Origin: Candidatus Nanopelagicaceae bacterium
Lineage (GTDB): Bacteria; Actinomycetota; Actinomycetes; Nanopelagicales; Nanopelagicaceae
DNA: 18,138 nt
Direction: 5' to 3'
Assembly (NCBI GenBank): GCA_023262125.1
Contig: JALRDT010000082.1
Coordinates: 1-18,138, forward strand
The first letter of the stretch is position 1. Each line of letters opens with the position of its first letter. This document shows positions 10,255 to 16,702 of this stretch, one piece after another. Below the pieces are notes generated by a model. That model searched no databases. It was not told where the DNA came from and worked only from the letters and a program-made list of their open reading frames with translations. A program made the position numbers and the translations under genes.

Positions 10255-11088
10255 CTATCGGGTCTGGCAGGCAGGACAGAGGCGCGACGAGCGGTTAGCG
10301 AAGGCAATTCTGATAATTTCTCCGCCGCAGGTGCGTCGTCTGCGACATGGCTCACCCTCTCGGCCATAAACGGCTAAAGATCTTTCAAAATATCCACTCT
10401 CACCATTTACGTTGATGTAGAGCTCATCGAAACTAGTTCCGCCAGCTACCAGGGCCCTCTTCATCACTTTTTGAGCGGCCGTTAGCAAATTTAGAATTTG
10501 AGTCGGCGATAATTCTGAAGCAATTGATTCTGGATGTATTCGAGCATACCAAAGAGCTTCATCAGCATAAATATTACCGATGCCGCTAACTACTTCTTGG
10601 TCAAGAATCACTTTCTTAATTTGCCCACGTTTTGCGTTAATTTTCTTCACAACATTTTTTTTATCTAATGTTGGGTCGAATAGGTCAATTGCAATATGTG
10701 AGACAACTGAAGGAATTCCCTTTTCAAGTTGGTCAACACATAGCCAACCAAAAGTTCTTTGATCAATAAAACGCATCTCTTTGCCATTTGAAAGCTCGAA
10801 GTTTGCACGTAAATGGGCTTCATAATCGCTCTTCGCCCTTTGAATCTTAAATTGACCACTCATGCCTAAATGTGCAACCAACACCTCCGGCCGATCAAAT
10901 TCCAACCACATGAATTTTCCTCGGCGCTTAACAGCTTTAATTTTGGCATTCTTAAATACAGCCAACTTATTTAGTGAGTCACTTCGAAGCGCCCGAGGGT
11001 GAAATTGCTTTACTCCAATAATTCTCTTGCCGACTACATGTTTCTCAAGGCCAGCGCGAACAGTTTCGACCTCAGGAAGTTCTGGCAT
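10255..11088 (-). CDS. mutM: Formamidopyrimidine-DNA glycosylase MutM (Fpg)
   Basis: MutM removes 8-oxoguanine and formamidopyrimidines and nicks the abasic site by beta/delta elimination. The start MPELPEVETV gives the catalytic N-terminal proline (Pro2 before Met removal) and Glu3. VKRRGKFMWLEF supplies the expected lysine, and LVAHLGMSG carries the helix-probing methionine. The C-terminal zinc finger is present but altered: cysteines at 248, 254, 271 and 274 give C-x5-C...C-x2-C where the family normally has C-x2-C at both ends. The finger arginine in NRSSRLCPAC (Arg266) is kept. The length of 277 is normal. Its ATG overlaps the rnc stop by one base (TAATG). The alternative is Nei, but PELPEVE and the overall match favour Fpg. 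Confidence 0.95.
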   Translation of the reverse strand: MPELPEVETVRAGLEKHVVGKRIIGVKQFHPRALRSDSLNKLAVFKNAKIKAVKRRGKFMWLEFDRPEVLVAHLGMSGQFKIQRAKSDYEAHLRANFELSNGKEMRFIDQRTFGWLCVDQLEKGIPSVVSHIAIDLFDPTLDKKNVVKKINAKRGQIKKVILDQEVVSGIGNIYADEALWYARIHPESIASELSPTQILNLLTAAQKVMKRALVAGGTSFDELYINVNGESGYFERSLAVYGREGEPCRRRRTCGGEIIRIAFANRSSRLCPACQTR

Positions 11089-11759
11089 TAAGAAATTAAT
11101 TTCTCATAAGCAAGGCGAGCGGCAATTTGCTCAGCCTCACGTTTACTTTTACCTTCTCCGGTGGCAATTGCATCTCCACCAACAACAGCAATTGCAACAA
11201 ATGTTTTATCGTGATCAGGGCCAGATTCTGTTATCTGATATTCCGGAGGAGAAATTTTTCTAGCTGCTGCTAACTCTTGAAGCGCTGTCTTCCCATCTAA
11301 ACCCGCGCCTTTATCTTTTGCGTTTTCCATGGTTTGGCTTATCAATTCTCCAACTATTTTCTGACTCGCTTCAAAACCATGACTTAAATAAATTGCTCCG
11401 ATTAGCGCTTCTAAAGAATCTGCAAGTAAAGAATTCTTGTCGCGACCACCGGTTACTTCTTCGCCTTTACCAATTCGCATGTATAGACCAAGTTCTAGCG
11501 AGCGCGCGATGTCTGCTAAAGCTCGCATATTTACAATGCCTGAACGAAGTGGCGAAAGTCGAGATTCGTCTAAATCTGGATATTTTTTATAAAGCTCTTC
11601 TGTGACAACTAAACCGAGAACTGAATCGCCAAGAAATTCTAAGCGCTCATTGGTTTCGGTTAATCCGTTTTCATATGCAAAAGAACGGTGAGTAAAAGCT
11701 AATTCGAGAAGCTCTTGCCTTATCTCTAAGCCAAGTCGCGCTTGTAATTGCGCGAACAT
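11088..11759 (-). CDS. rnc: Ribonuclease III
   Basis: RNase III cleaves double-stranded RNA, including rRNA precursors. The 223-residue protein has the endonuclease signature NERLEFLGDSVL (37-48), with Glu41 and Asp45. Asp114 and Glu117 lie in DSLEALIGAIY, the same numbering as the E. coli catalytic residues. A double-stranded-RNA-binding domain fills about 152-222, ending GKSKREAEQIAARLAYEKL. The start ATG lies 4 bases after the rpmF stop. GAGG near the 3' end of rpmF serves as ribosome binding site, which suggests coupling. The rpmF-rnc-mutM-smc-ftsY order is the classic actinobacterial one. Confidence 0.97.
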   Translation of the reverse strand: MFAQLQARLGLEIRQELLELAFTHRSFAYENGLTETNERLEFLGDSVLGLVVTEELYKKYPDLDESRLSPLRSGIVNMRALADIARSLELGLYMRIGKGEEVTGGRDKNSLLADSLEALIGAIYLSHGFEASQKIVGELISQTMENAKDKGAGLDGKTALQELAAARKISPPEYQITESGPDHDKTFVAIAVVGGDAIATGEGKSKREAEQIAARLAYEKLIS

Positions 11760-11763
11760 AAAA

Positions 11764-11937
11764 TCAAACCTCTACGACTTGGCGACGGTTATATGTACCG
11801 CAGGTAGGGCAAGCAGTGTGTTGAAGCTTTGGCTGCTGGCATTGAGCACAGGTAGAGATCGCTGCAGCAGTTGTTTTCCATTGGCTGCGACGTGAACGTG
11901 TCTTTGAACGCGACATCTTTCGCTTTGGTACTGGCAC
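11764..11937 (-). CDS. rpmF: 50S ribosomal protein L32, zinc-ribbon form
   Basis: L32 is a small protein of the large subunit. The 57-residue product begins VPVPKRKMSRSKTRSRRSQW, the L32 hallmark. It has two CxxC pairs (Cys30/33 and Cys43/46) that make a zinc ribbon, then ends YNRRQVVEV. The start is GTG at 11937-11935, with AAGGA at 11950-11946 and 8 bases of spacing. An ATG lies further in at Met8, but starting there would lose the conserved PVPKRK. It sits between DUF177 and rnc, as in most actinobacteria, and the DUF177-rpmF pairing is conserved widely in bacteria. A longer overlapping frame in the same region is spurious. Confidence 0.96.
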   Translation of the reverse strand: MPVPKRKMSRSKTRSRRSQWKTTAAAISTCAQCQQPKLQHTACPTCGTYNRRQVVEV

Positions 11938-12036
11938 TTTTCTCTTCCTTTGATCAAATCCCTGATTGCAACGCTTTGGCGTGCGGGGCTAAGTATCGCT
12001 CATTACCGCCTAGGGGGGCAAATTAGTGAAATCGAG
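11938..12036 (-). promoter_or_regulatory. rpmF leader between DUF177 and rpmF
   Basis: This 99-base gap holds the rpmF ribosome binding site and a small hairpin, gcaacgctttggcgtgc (11968-11984: ACGC/GCGT stem extended by GC pairs past one bulged base). There is also a GC-rich patch around cctagggggg (12009-12018). It may be an mRNA leader that adjusts L32 synthesis against DUF177. I see no clear promoter or terminator. Confidence 0.3.
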
Positions 12037-12567
12037 TTAATTCTCTTCCTGAATTAGCCCTTTTAGCGCTGACCAACGGCTATCAACCTGTTCGTGGGCA
12101 TGCCCCTCAGGTAACTCTGCCCATTTTTGGCCGCATTCAGGACAGAGCCCCTCGCACTCTTCATCGCAAACTGGATTGATAGGTAGCGCCAAAACAATTG
12201 CATCTCTAATAGGTGACTCTAAATTCATGACCTCGCCATCCATTAATAGCTGGTCTTCCTCAAGTTCTTCAGGGTCATCGCGATTTGGTTCGTAGGCATA
12301 AAGTTCTTGAAAATTACGATTCAACACAAGCGAGATTGGATCTAAACATCGAATGCACTCTCCCTCTGCTACAACTTCAAATTCACCAGATGCGAGTATT
12401 CCCTCAGCGACAGATTCAAGGCGTAAATCTAAATTTAAAGTTCCGGCAGGAACTGCAATCACATCAATTCCAATTGGCTTATCAAAGTCAATTGCAAGCT
12501 GATATTCCTTCATTTCGCCTGCGCGGCGAGGAAGATCATGTGTATTAAGCAGAAATGCTTTAGACAT
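12037..12567 (-). CDS. DUF177 (YceD-family) protein
   Basis: This is a 176-residue DUF177 protein. The family is nearly always encoded just before rpmF and is linked in other organisms to 23S rRNA/50S ribosome accumulation; its molecular job is not settled. A beta-rich N-terminal half carries GECIRCLDP (Cys71, Cys74). An acidic linker (about 96-112) follows, then the conserved INPVCDEECEGLCPECGQ (Cys134, 138, 142, 145) near the C-terminus. The cysteines could bind a metal. The start ATG is 8 bases after the SepIVA stop, without a strong ribosome binding site. Confidence 0.9.
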   Translation of the reverse strand: MSKAFLLNTHDLPRRAGEMKEYQLAIDFDKPIGIDVIAVPAGTLNLDLRLESVAEGILASGEFEVVAEGECIRCLDPISLVLNRNFQELYAYEPNRDDPEELEEDQLLMDGEVMNLESPIRDAIVLALPINPVCDEECEGLCPECGQKWAELPEGHAHEQVDSRWSALKGLIQEEN

Positions 12568-12575
12568 CGAGAAAA

Positions 12576-13055
12576 CTACTTATCAGATAATTGAGATAAA
12601 ACATCTTTGTCTGAAGAACCAGCTAATCGCTCTCTACCACGAGTAATTGCTTCTTGTGTTTTATTGAGAATTACTTCTAAAGTTGCAAGTCGAGAATCAA
12701 TGTATTCTTCTATTTCTTGCTTCTGTTCGGAAGCTTCTTGGCGTGCTTGCGCCAAAATATTCTTCGCTTCTTCACGAGCTTGTTGCATGATGGCTGTCTG
12801 CTCAATAAGTTGTGAAGCTTCTTCACGAGCCATAGCAATCATTTGCTCTGCTTGCATCCTACCTTCGTCAATGACTTTATCTCTATTTGCAACAATAGAT
12901 TCAGCTTTTGCGAATGATTCAGGAAGCGCAGCTTTAGCTTCATCCAAAACGCCAAGCATCTCTCCGCGGTGAACGACACATGAAGCAGACAGCGGGACAC
13001 CACGTGCCTCTTCAACCATCTTTATAGCTGAAGCTAATTTCTCAACTGCATCCAT
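12576..13055 (-). CDS. sepIVA: SepIVA-like septation coiled-coil protein (DivIVA-domain family), compact
   Basis: This looks like the orthologue of mycobacterial SepIVA (Rv2927c), a DivIVA-domain protein needed for septation. The N-terminal block (VEEARGVPLSASCVVHRGEM, then a stretch ending ANRD) resembles the start of that protein. The C-terminal EYIDSRLATLEVILNKT...RGRERL resembles its end. Between them, about residues 55-125, is a Gln/Ala/Glu-rich coiled coil. From memory the mycobacterial protein is about 245 residues; this one is 159, so the central coil appears shortened. I chose ATG at 13055 because AGG lies about 6 bases upstream; a TTG two codons earlier would directly abut that AGG. 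The position between coaD and DUF177 supports the call. The alternative is a generic DivIVA or ATP-synthase-b-like coil. Confidence 0.8.
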   Translation of the reverse strand: MDAVEKLASAIKMVEEARGVPLSASCVVHRGEMLGVLDEAKAALPESFAKAESIVANRDKVIDEGRMQAEQMIAMAREEASQLIEQTAIMQQAREEAKNILAQARQEASEQKQEIEEYIDSRLATLEVILNKTQEAITRGRERLAGSSDKDVLSQLSDK

Positions 13056-13072
13056 TTTCAACCTGCAACTTT

Positions 13073-13543
13073 CTATGACAGTTTCTTAACAAGCGCGGCT
13101 TGAATCGAAGGTGGAACCATCTTTGAGATGTCTCCATTGTATTTGGCTAATTCCTTGACTAGCGAAGATGAGAGGAAAGAGTGAGCAGGATCTGTGGCCA
13201 TAAACATAGTGTCTACGCCTGCTTGTAGATTTACTTGCGCTTGCTGCAGTTCGTAATCGAAGTCTGAAACAGCTCGTAAGCCTTTAGTGATTACATCAAT
13301 ATTGTTTCGCTTGCAATATTCGACAGTTAAACCGCTCCAAGAATCAACCTTTATATTTGGTAGCTCTTTTGTAGTCTCTTTGATCATTTCTATACGTTCT
13401 TCAACTGTGAAAAGACTCTGCTTTGTGCTGTTTATAAAAACTGCAACTACCACTTCGTCGAAATGAGCACTGGCGCGCTTGATGATGTCCAAGTGGCCAA
13501 AAGTCACTGGATCAAAAGATCCCGGGCAAACTGCGCGTCTCAT
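13073..13543 (-). CDS. coaD: Phosphopantetheine adenylyltransferase CoaD
   Basis: CoaD makes dephospho-CoA from 4'-phosphopantetheine and ATP, the fourth step of CoA synthesis, in the cytoplasm as a hexamer. The 156-residue protein has the nucleotidyltransferase motif PGSFDPVTFGHLDII (7-21), with Thr14 and His17 of TxGH. KGLRAVSDFDYE (87-98; many relatives have RGLR) and SFLSSSLVKE (122-131, the usual ISSTxVRE region) follow. Its start is 9 bases after the rsmD stop. The rsmD-coaD pair is conserved across many bacteria. Confidence 0.96.
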   Translation of the reverse strand: MRRAVCPGSFDPVTFGHLDIIKRASAHFDEVVVAVFINSTKQSLFTVEERIEMIKETTKELPNIKVDSWSGLTVEYCKRNNIDVITKGLRAVSDFDYELQQAQVNLQAGVDTMFMATDPAHSFLSSSLVKELAKYNGDISKMVPPSIQAALVKKLS

Positions 13544-13552
13544 GGGTAAAGA

Positions 13553-14116
13553 TTAACGCATCTCTCCATAGTAAAGCGTTGCTACTCCATATTCTTTCGT
13601 GCGAAGCTCCTTTAAAGGCGCTGGCCAATTTACATATGAGCCCTTAGTTGCACGCTCAATTACGATTACTCCACCTGACTTGATGAAGTTATTTTGCAAA
13701 ATCAAATTTAATAACTCGTGAACTGCTTGGTCACTGAAATCATAAGGTGGGTCAATAAAAATTATGTCGTATTGATTTCCTGTATTTCCCAAAAATTTTT
13801 GAGCACTCATCGCATATAAATGAAAAGTGCCTGAAGGTTTAGATTTCTCAACTATCTCTTGATTTGCACGAACAGTCTTGATTGCCGCATCATCTTTTTC
13901 AACTGCATGCACCAGAGTAGCTCCTCGAGAAAGCGCTTCTAATCCAACTGCGGCAGATCCCGCAAAAAGATCTAAGAATTTCAAATTATCGAATTCGCCA
14001 AATTCAGAGAGCAAAGTTGAAAAAAGCGCTTCACGTGCACGATCAGATGTTGGTCGGGTGGCACCAGCAACTTCAGCTAAATTTCGCCCTTTCGCAACAC
14101 CTGCAATGATTCTCAC
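13553..14116 (-). CDS. rsmD: 16S rRNA (guanine-966-N2)-methyltransferase RsmD
   Basis: RsmD methylates G966 of 16S rRNA during 30S assembly using S-adenosylmethionine. The 187-residue protein begins MRIIAGVAKGR and has RPTSDRAREALFS (21-33). The cofactor-binding motif is LDLFAGSAAVGLEALSRGA (48-66), and the catalytic DPPY is at 122-125. In motif I the family usually has GSGA(L/V)G; this protein has GSAAVG, an alanine in place of the second glycine, which is small enough to be tolerated. It begins 3 bases after the recG stop and precedes coaD. Confidence 0.95.
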   Translation of the reverse strand: MRIIAGVAKGRNLAEVAGATRPTSDRAREALFSTLLSEFGEFDNLKFLDLFAGSAAVGLEALSRGATLVHAVEKDDAAIKTVRANQEIVEKSKPSGTFHLYAMSAQKFLGNTGNQYDIIFIDPPYDFSDQAVHELLNLILQNNFIKSGGVIVIERATKGSYVNWPAPLKELRTKEYGVATLYYGEMR

Positions 14117-14119
14117 TTT

Positions 14120-16282
14120 TCAACCTTTATCTAAGAATTCAACTTCACGTTCAGCCAACAACTTGCTTATTTCGCGCGCTAGCGTAGGGCTAATTCCGGT
14201 ATCCAAGGTAATTTCTGCTGCGCTACGAGCTTTAATAATTATCTCTTCATCGCGTAACACTCGAAGTAGTTTCAAGTGAGATCGAGTTCCGCTTTGGGAA
14301 ACGCCCAAGACATCTCCTTCGCGACGTTGATCTAAATCAATTCGCGCTAATTCAAATCCATCTAAAGTATTTGCTACTGCATTCAATCTCTCAAAGGCTA
14401 GTGAATTCTCGGGAACTTTCGTTATCAAAAGACATAAACCTGGCGCTTGGCCACGGCCGATGCGTCCACGTAATTGGTGAAGTTGAGATATTCCGAAACG
14501 ATCGGCATCCATAATCACCATAACCGTAGCATTAGGAACGTCAACGCCAACTTCGATAACTGTGGTAGCAACCAGCACATCGATCTCTTTTGCAGAGAAG
14601 GCCTGCATAGTTGCTTCTTTCTCGTCAGAATTTTGCTTTCCATGCAATTGCGCGACTCGCAGACCCTTTAAAACCCCAGTTGCAAGTTCAGGAGCTAACT
14701 CAGTAACCGCAGCCATCTCTTTGCTTTCAGTGCCGAATAAGAAGTCCATATCAATATCTTCGGAATTGCCCGCGCTTATTCGAGGAGCAACTACATATGC
14801 TTGATGCCCCGCTGATACCTCTTCTTTTATGCGCTGCCAGGCACGTTCTAGATAGTTGGGCTTGCTTAAAGCATTTACCAAATGCGTAGTAATTGGAGTT
14901 CTCCCTAAAGGTAATTCACTCAATGTTGAAATATCTAAATCACCGAAAACTGTTATTGCGACTGTTCTTGGAATCGGAGTAGCGGTCATTACTAGCAAAT
15001 GTGGTGGAGTTTTTGCTTTGGCACGCAGTGCATCGCGTTGTTCGACTCCAAAGCGATGTTGTTCGTCAACAATAACTAAACCTAAATCTTTAAATTCGAC
15101 AGCTTCAGATAGCAGCGCATGTGTACCGACTACTAAATCTACCTCTCCACTCTTGATTCGAGCTTGAGTTTCTCGTTTCTCTGATTGAGACATAGAACCA
15201 GTAAGTAGAGCAACATTAATGGCTAACTCCGGTGCTCCTAATTCCCCTTTTGTTGCAAGTTCTCCTAATTGCTTTTTAATTGTTCGATAGTGCTGCTGTG
15301 CTAAAACTTCGGTTGGAGCTAGAAATGCAACTTGGGCACTTGCATCAATAACATTTAATGCCGAACGTAATGCCACAATAGTTTTACCCGATCCAACTTC
15401 TCCTTGTAACAATCGATGCATTGGATGTTCTGCAAGCAAATCCTCAAATATTTCTTTGGAAACTGAAATTTGTCCTGGAGTAAGTTGGAAAGGCAATCTT
15501 TTATCAAATTCAGCAAGTACACCTTTTTCTTTTGGAATTCGAGCTACTGTATAAATTTTTGCTTGCTCTCTCTTTTGAGAGAGCATCGTAAGTTGTAATA
15601 AGAATGCTTCATCAAAGGTCAGGCGTGCTCTTGCCAAGTCAGCTCTTTTGACATCTGTTGGGCGATGCACCTCTTTGAAAGCATCAAATAAATTAGGAAA
15701 TTCGTATTGCTCTCTTATGGTTTCGGGCAAGAAATCTTCGACTTGATCCAAAGAATCAAGCACGATTTCCAAAGACTTCGCAATTTTCCAAGATGGAAAT
15801 TTACCGGTAGCCGGATATATCGGTAGATACTTATCAGCAAAAGATTCAATTGCATCCTCTACATCACTATCCCCTGGAAGCCACTCAAGTTCAGGGTGTG
15901 CTAACTGTCTTGCTCCTTTGAATGTTCCAATTTTGCCTGCAAATAATCCTTGGCGACCGATGCGCATCTCTTTCTCGCGCCATGCTTGATTGAAGAAAGT
16001 TAATGACATTTTCTCTCTGTTGTTATCTTCAATAATAACTTCAACAATTACCTGTTTTCTATTTGCCATTCGGCGGCTTTTTACTGAATGTACTTTTGCA
16101 AGCACTGTCGCTTCTTCGCCTTCGCGCAGTTCGGCAATATTTGTAAGTTCACCACGTCTTACATATCTTCGAGGGTAATGGTGAAGAAAATCTCCGACTG
16201 TTTTGTAGCCTAATTCAGAGGCAACGACTTTGGCACTTCGATCGCCAATCACGTCGATTAATTTGGTCTCTAAATTTGCCAC
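14120..16282 (-). CDS. recG: ATP-dependent DNA helicase RecG
   Basis: RecG reverses stalled replication forks and drives branch migration of Holliday junctions. The 720-residue protein has an N-terminal wedge/OB domain (about 1-150, with FLHHYPRRYVRRG). The helicase motifs follow: Walker A GEVGSGKT (294-301), DEQH (406-409), VMTATPIPRT and the C-terminal IMDADRFGISQLHQLRGRIG. The length is normal. The start is GTG at 16282, giving MANLETKL. There is no purine-rich ribosome binding site, and an inverted repeat ends directly against the start codon, so initiation may be weak, regulated or leaderless. It appears to be the first gene of the long minus-strand run. Confidence 0.96.
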   Translation of the reverse strand: MANLETKLIDVIGDRSAKVVASELGYKTVGDFLHHYPRRYVRRGELTNIAELREGEEATVLAKVHSVKSRRMANRKQVIVEVIIEDNNREKMSLTFFNQAWREKEMRIGRQGLFAGKIGTFKGARQLAHPELEWLPGDSDVEDAIESFADKYLPIYPATGKFPSWKIAKSLEIVLDSLDQVEDFLPETIREQYEFPNLFDAFKEVHRPTDVKRADLARARLTFDEAFLLQLTMLSQKREQAKIYTVARIPKEKGVLAEFDKRLPFQLTPGQISVSKEIFEDLLAEHPMHRLLQGEVGSGKTIVALRSALNVIDASAQVAFLAPTEVLAQQHYRTIKKQLGELATKGELGAPELAINVALLTGSMSQSEKRETQARIKSGEVDLVVGTHALLSEAVEFKDLGLVIVDEQHRFGVEQRDALRAKAKTPPHLLVMTATPIPRTVAITVFGDLDISTLSELPLGRTPITTHLVNALSKPNYLERAWQRIKEEVSAGHQAYVVAPRISAGNSEDIDMDFLFGTESKEMAAVTELAPELATGVLKGLRVAQLHGKQNSDEKEATMQAFSAKEIDVLVATTVIEVGVDVPNATVMVIMDADRFGISQLHQLRGRIGRGQAPGLCLLITKVPENSLAFERLNAVANTLDGFELARIDLDQRREGDVLGVSQSGTRSHLKLLRVLRDEEIIIKARSAAEITLDTGISPTLAREISKLLAEREVEFLDKG
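15564..15585 (-). repeat. Perfect hairpin inside recG
   Basis: Bases tgctctctc (15564-15572) and gagagagca (15577-15585) form a perfect 9 bp stem closed by a 4-base loop. It lies within the recG coding sequence, where it encodes MLSQKREQA. There is no T-run after it on either strand, so it is not a standard terminator. It may simply follow from the codons used. Confidence 0.6.
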
Positions 16283-16318
16283 GGCTTATTTTCTAATGTT
16301 TGAGGGGAATAAGCCCTC
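16283..16318 (-). promoter_or_regulatory. Alternative hairpins immediately upstream of the recG start
   Basis: ggcttatt (16283-16290) and aataagcc (16308-16315) are a perfect 8 bp inverted repeat with a 17-base spacer. Its inner end touches the recG GTG. The overlapping gaggg (16302-16306) and cccTC-type arm ccctc (16314-16318) can form a second 5 bp hairpin with a 7-base loop. The two share bases, so in the recG transcript they exclude each other. The first would bury the initiation region and the second would free it. It could equally be a protein operator. Function is inference. Confidence 0.4.
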
Positions 16319-16482
16319 TTAGCCTTTCTGCGGCAAGCCTTTAAGACGAAATTGACGCCTAAATTGGGCGTGCTAGGTGAACGCTAAGCGCATTATTGGA
16401 CGATTTCTCTCACACGCCAGGTTCAAGTAACATCAGCCCCTGTAAATAGTTCCAACAAAGAACCCAACTTAAGGAGTAAGCA
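16319..16482 (+). promoter_or_regulatory. Divergent recG/rpmB promoter region
   Basis: Together with the preceding hairpin bases, this is the 200-base region between divergent recG and rpmB. By position it must hold the start signals for both. For rpmB the clear element is AAGGAG (16471-16476), 6 bases before its GTG. Weak candidate elements are a -10-like TAACAT (16428-16433) with no good -35, and TTGACG (16352-16357) followed 16 bases later by TAGGTG. A small hairpin (acgcc 16355-16359, ggcgt 16367-16371) overlaps the latter. No coding frame is convincing here. Confidence 0.45.
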
Positions 16483-16674
16483 GTGGCATCTGTATGCGAA
16501 ATCTGCGGCAAAGGCCCTAGCTTTGGAAATAACGTTTCTCACTCACAGGTAAAAACTCGTCGCCGTTGGAATCCTAATATTCAGCGAGTCCGTGTTTTTC
16601 TAAATGGCCGTTCAACTCGTCAGAACGTTTGCACTTCATGCCTTAAGGCAGGCAAGGCTGCTCGCACCAAATAA
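16483..16674 (+). CDS. rpmB: 50S ribosomal protein L28, zinc-binding form
   Basis: L28 is a large-subunit protein. The 63-residue product starts MASVCEICGKGPSFGNNVSH, with the typical SHSQVKTRRRWNPNIQ, and ends with CTSCLKAGKAARTK. Two CxxC pairs (Cys5/8 and Cys50/53) make it the zinc-containing form. The start is GTG, with a strong AAGGAG 6 bases upstream. It is the only plus-strand gene apart from the foreign fragment. It is transcribed away from recG, a neighbour it has in many actinobacteria, and it converges on the flavoenzyme gene, with 8 bases between the stops. Confidence 0.97.
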   Translation: MASVCEICGKGPSFGNNVSHSQVKTRRRWNPNIQRVRVFLNGRSTRQNVCTSCLKAGKAARTK

Positions 16675-16678
16675 GTTC

Positions 16679-16702
16679 GGTTTTAAACCAGACTTAAAAG
16701 CC
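16679..16702. terminator. Weak imperfect hairpin at the convergent rpmB/flavoenzyme ends
   Basis: GGTTTTAA (16679-16686) can pair with TTAAAAGCC (16694-16702) with one bulged base and a 7-base loop. It overlaps the stop codon and last codons of the minus-strand gene and lies just after the rpmB stop. It is AT-rich with no clear T-tract, so a bidirectional terminator is only a possibility supported mainly by position. Confidence 0.25.

Noticed and set aside
11772..11957. 61-codon minus-strand frame beginning MIKGREKC
   Set aside because: It overlaps rpmF in another frame. The L32 frame (11764-11937) has the conserved family sequence, both CxxC pairs and a good ribosome binding site.
13053..13061. 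TTG at 13061-13059 as the SepIVA start
   Set aside because: The upstream AGG would directly touch it. The ATG two codons later has proper spacing.
15564..15585. Rho-independent terminator inside recG
   Set aside because: There is no T-run after the stem on either strand, and the coding frame runs straight through.
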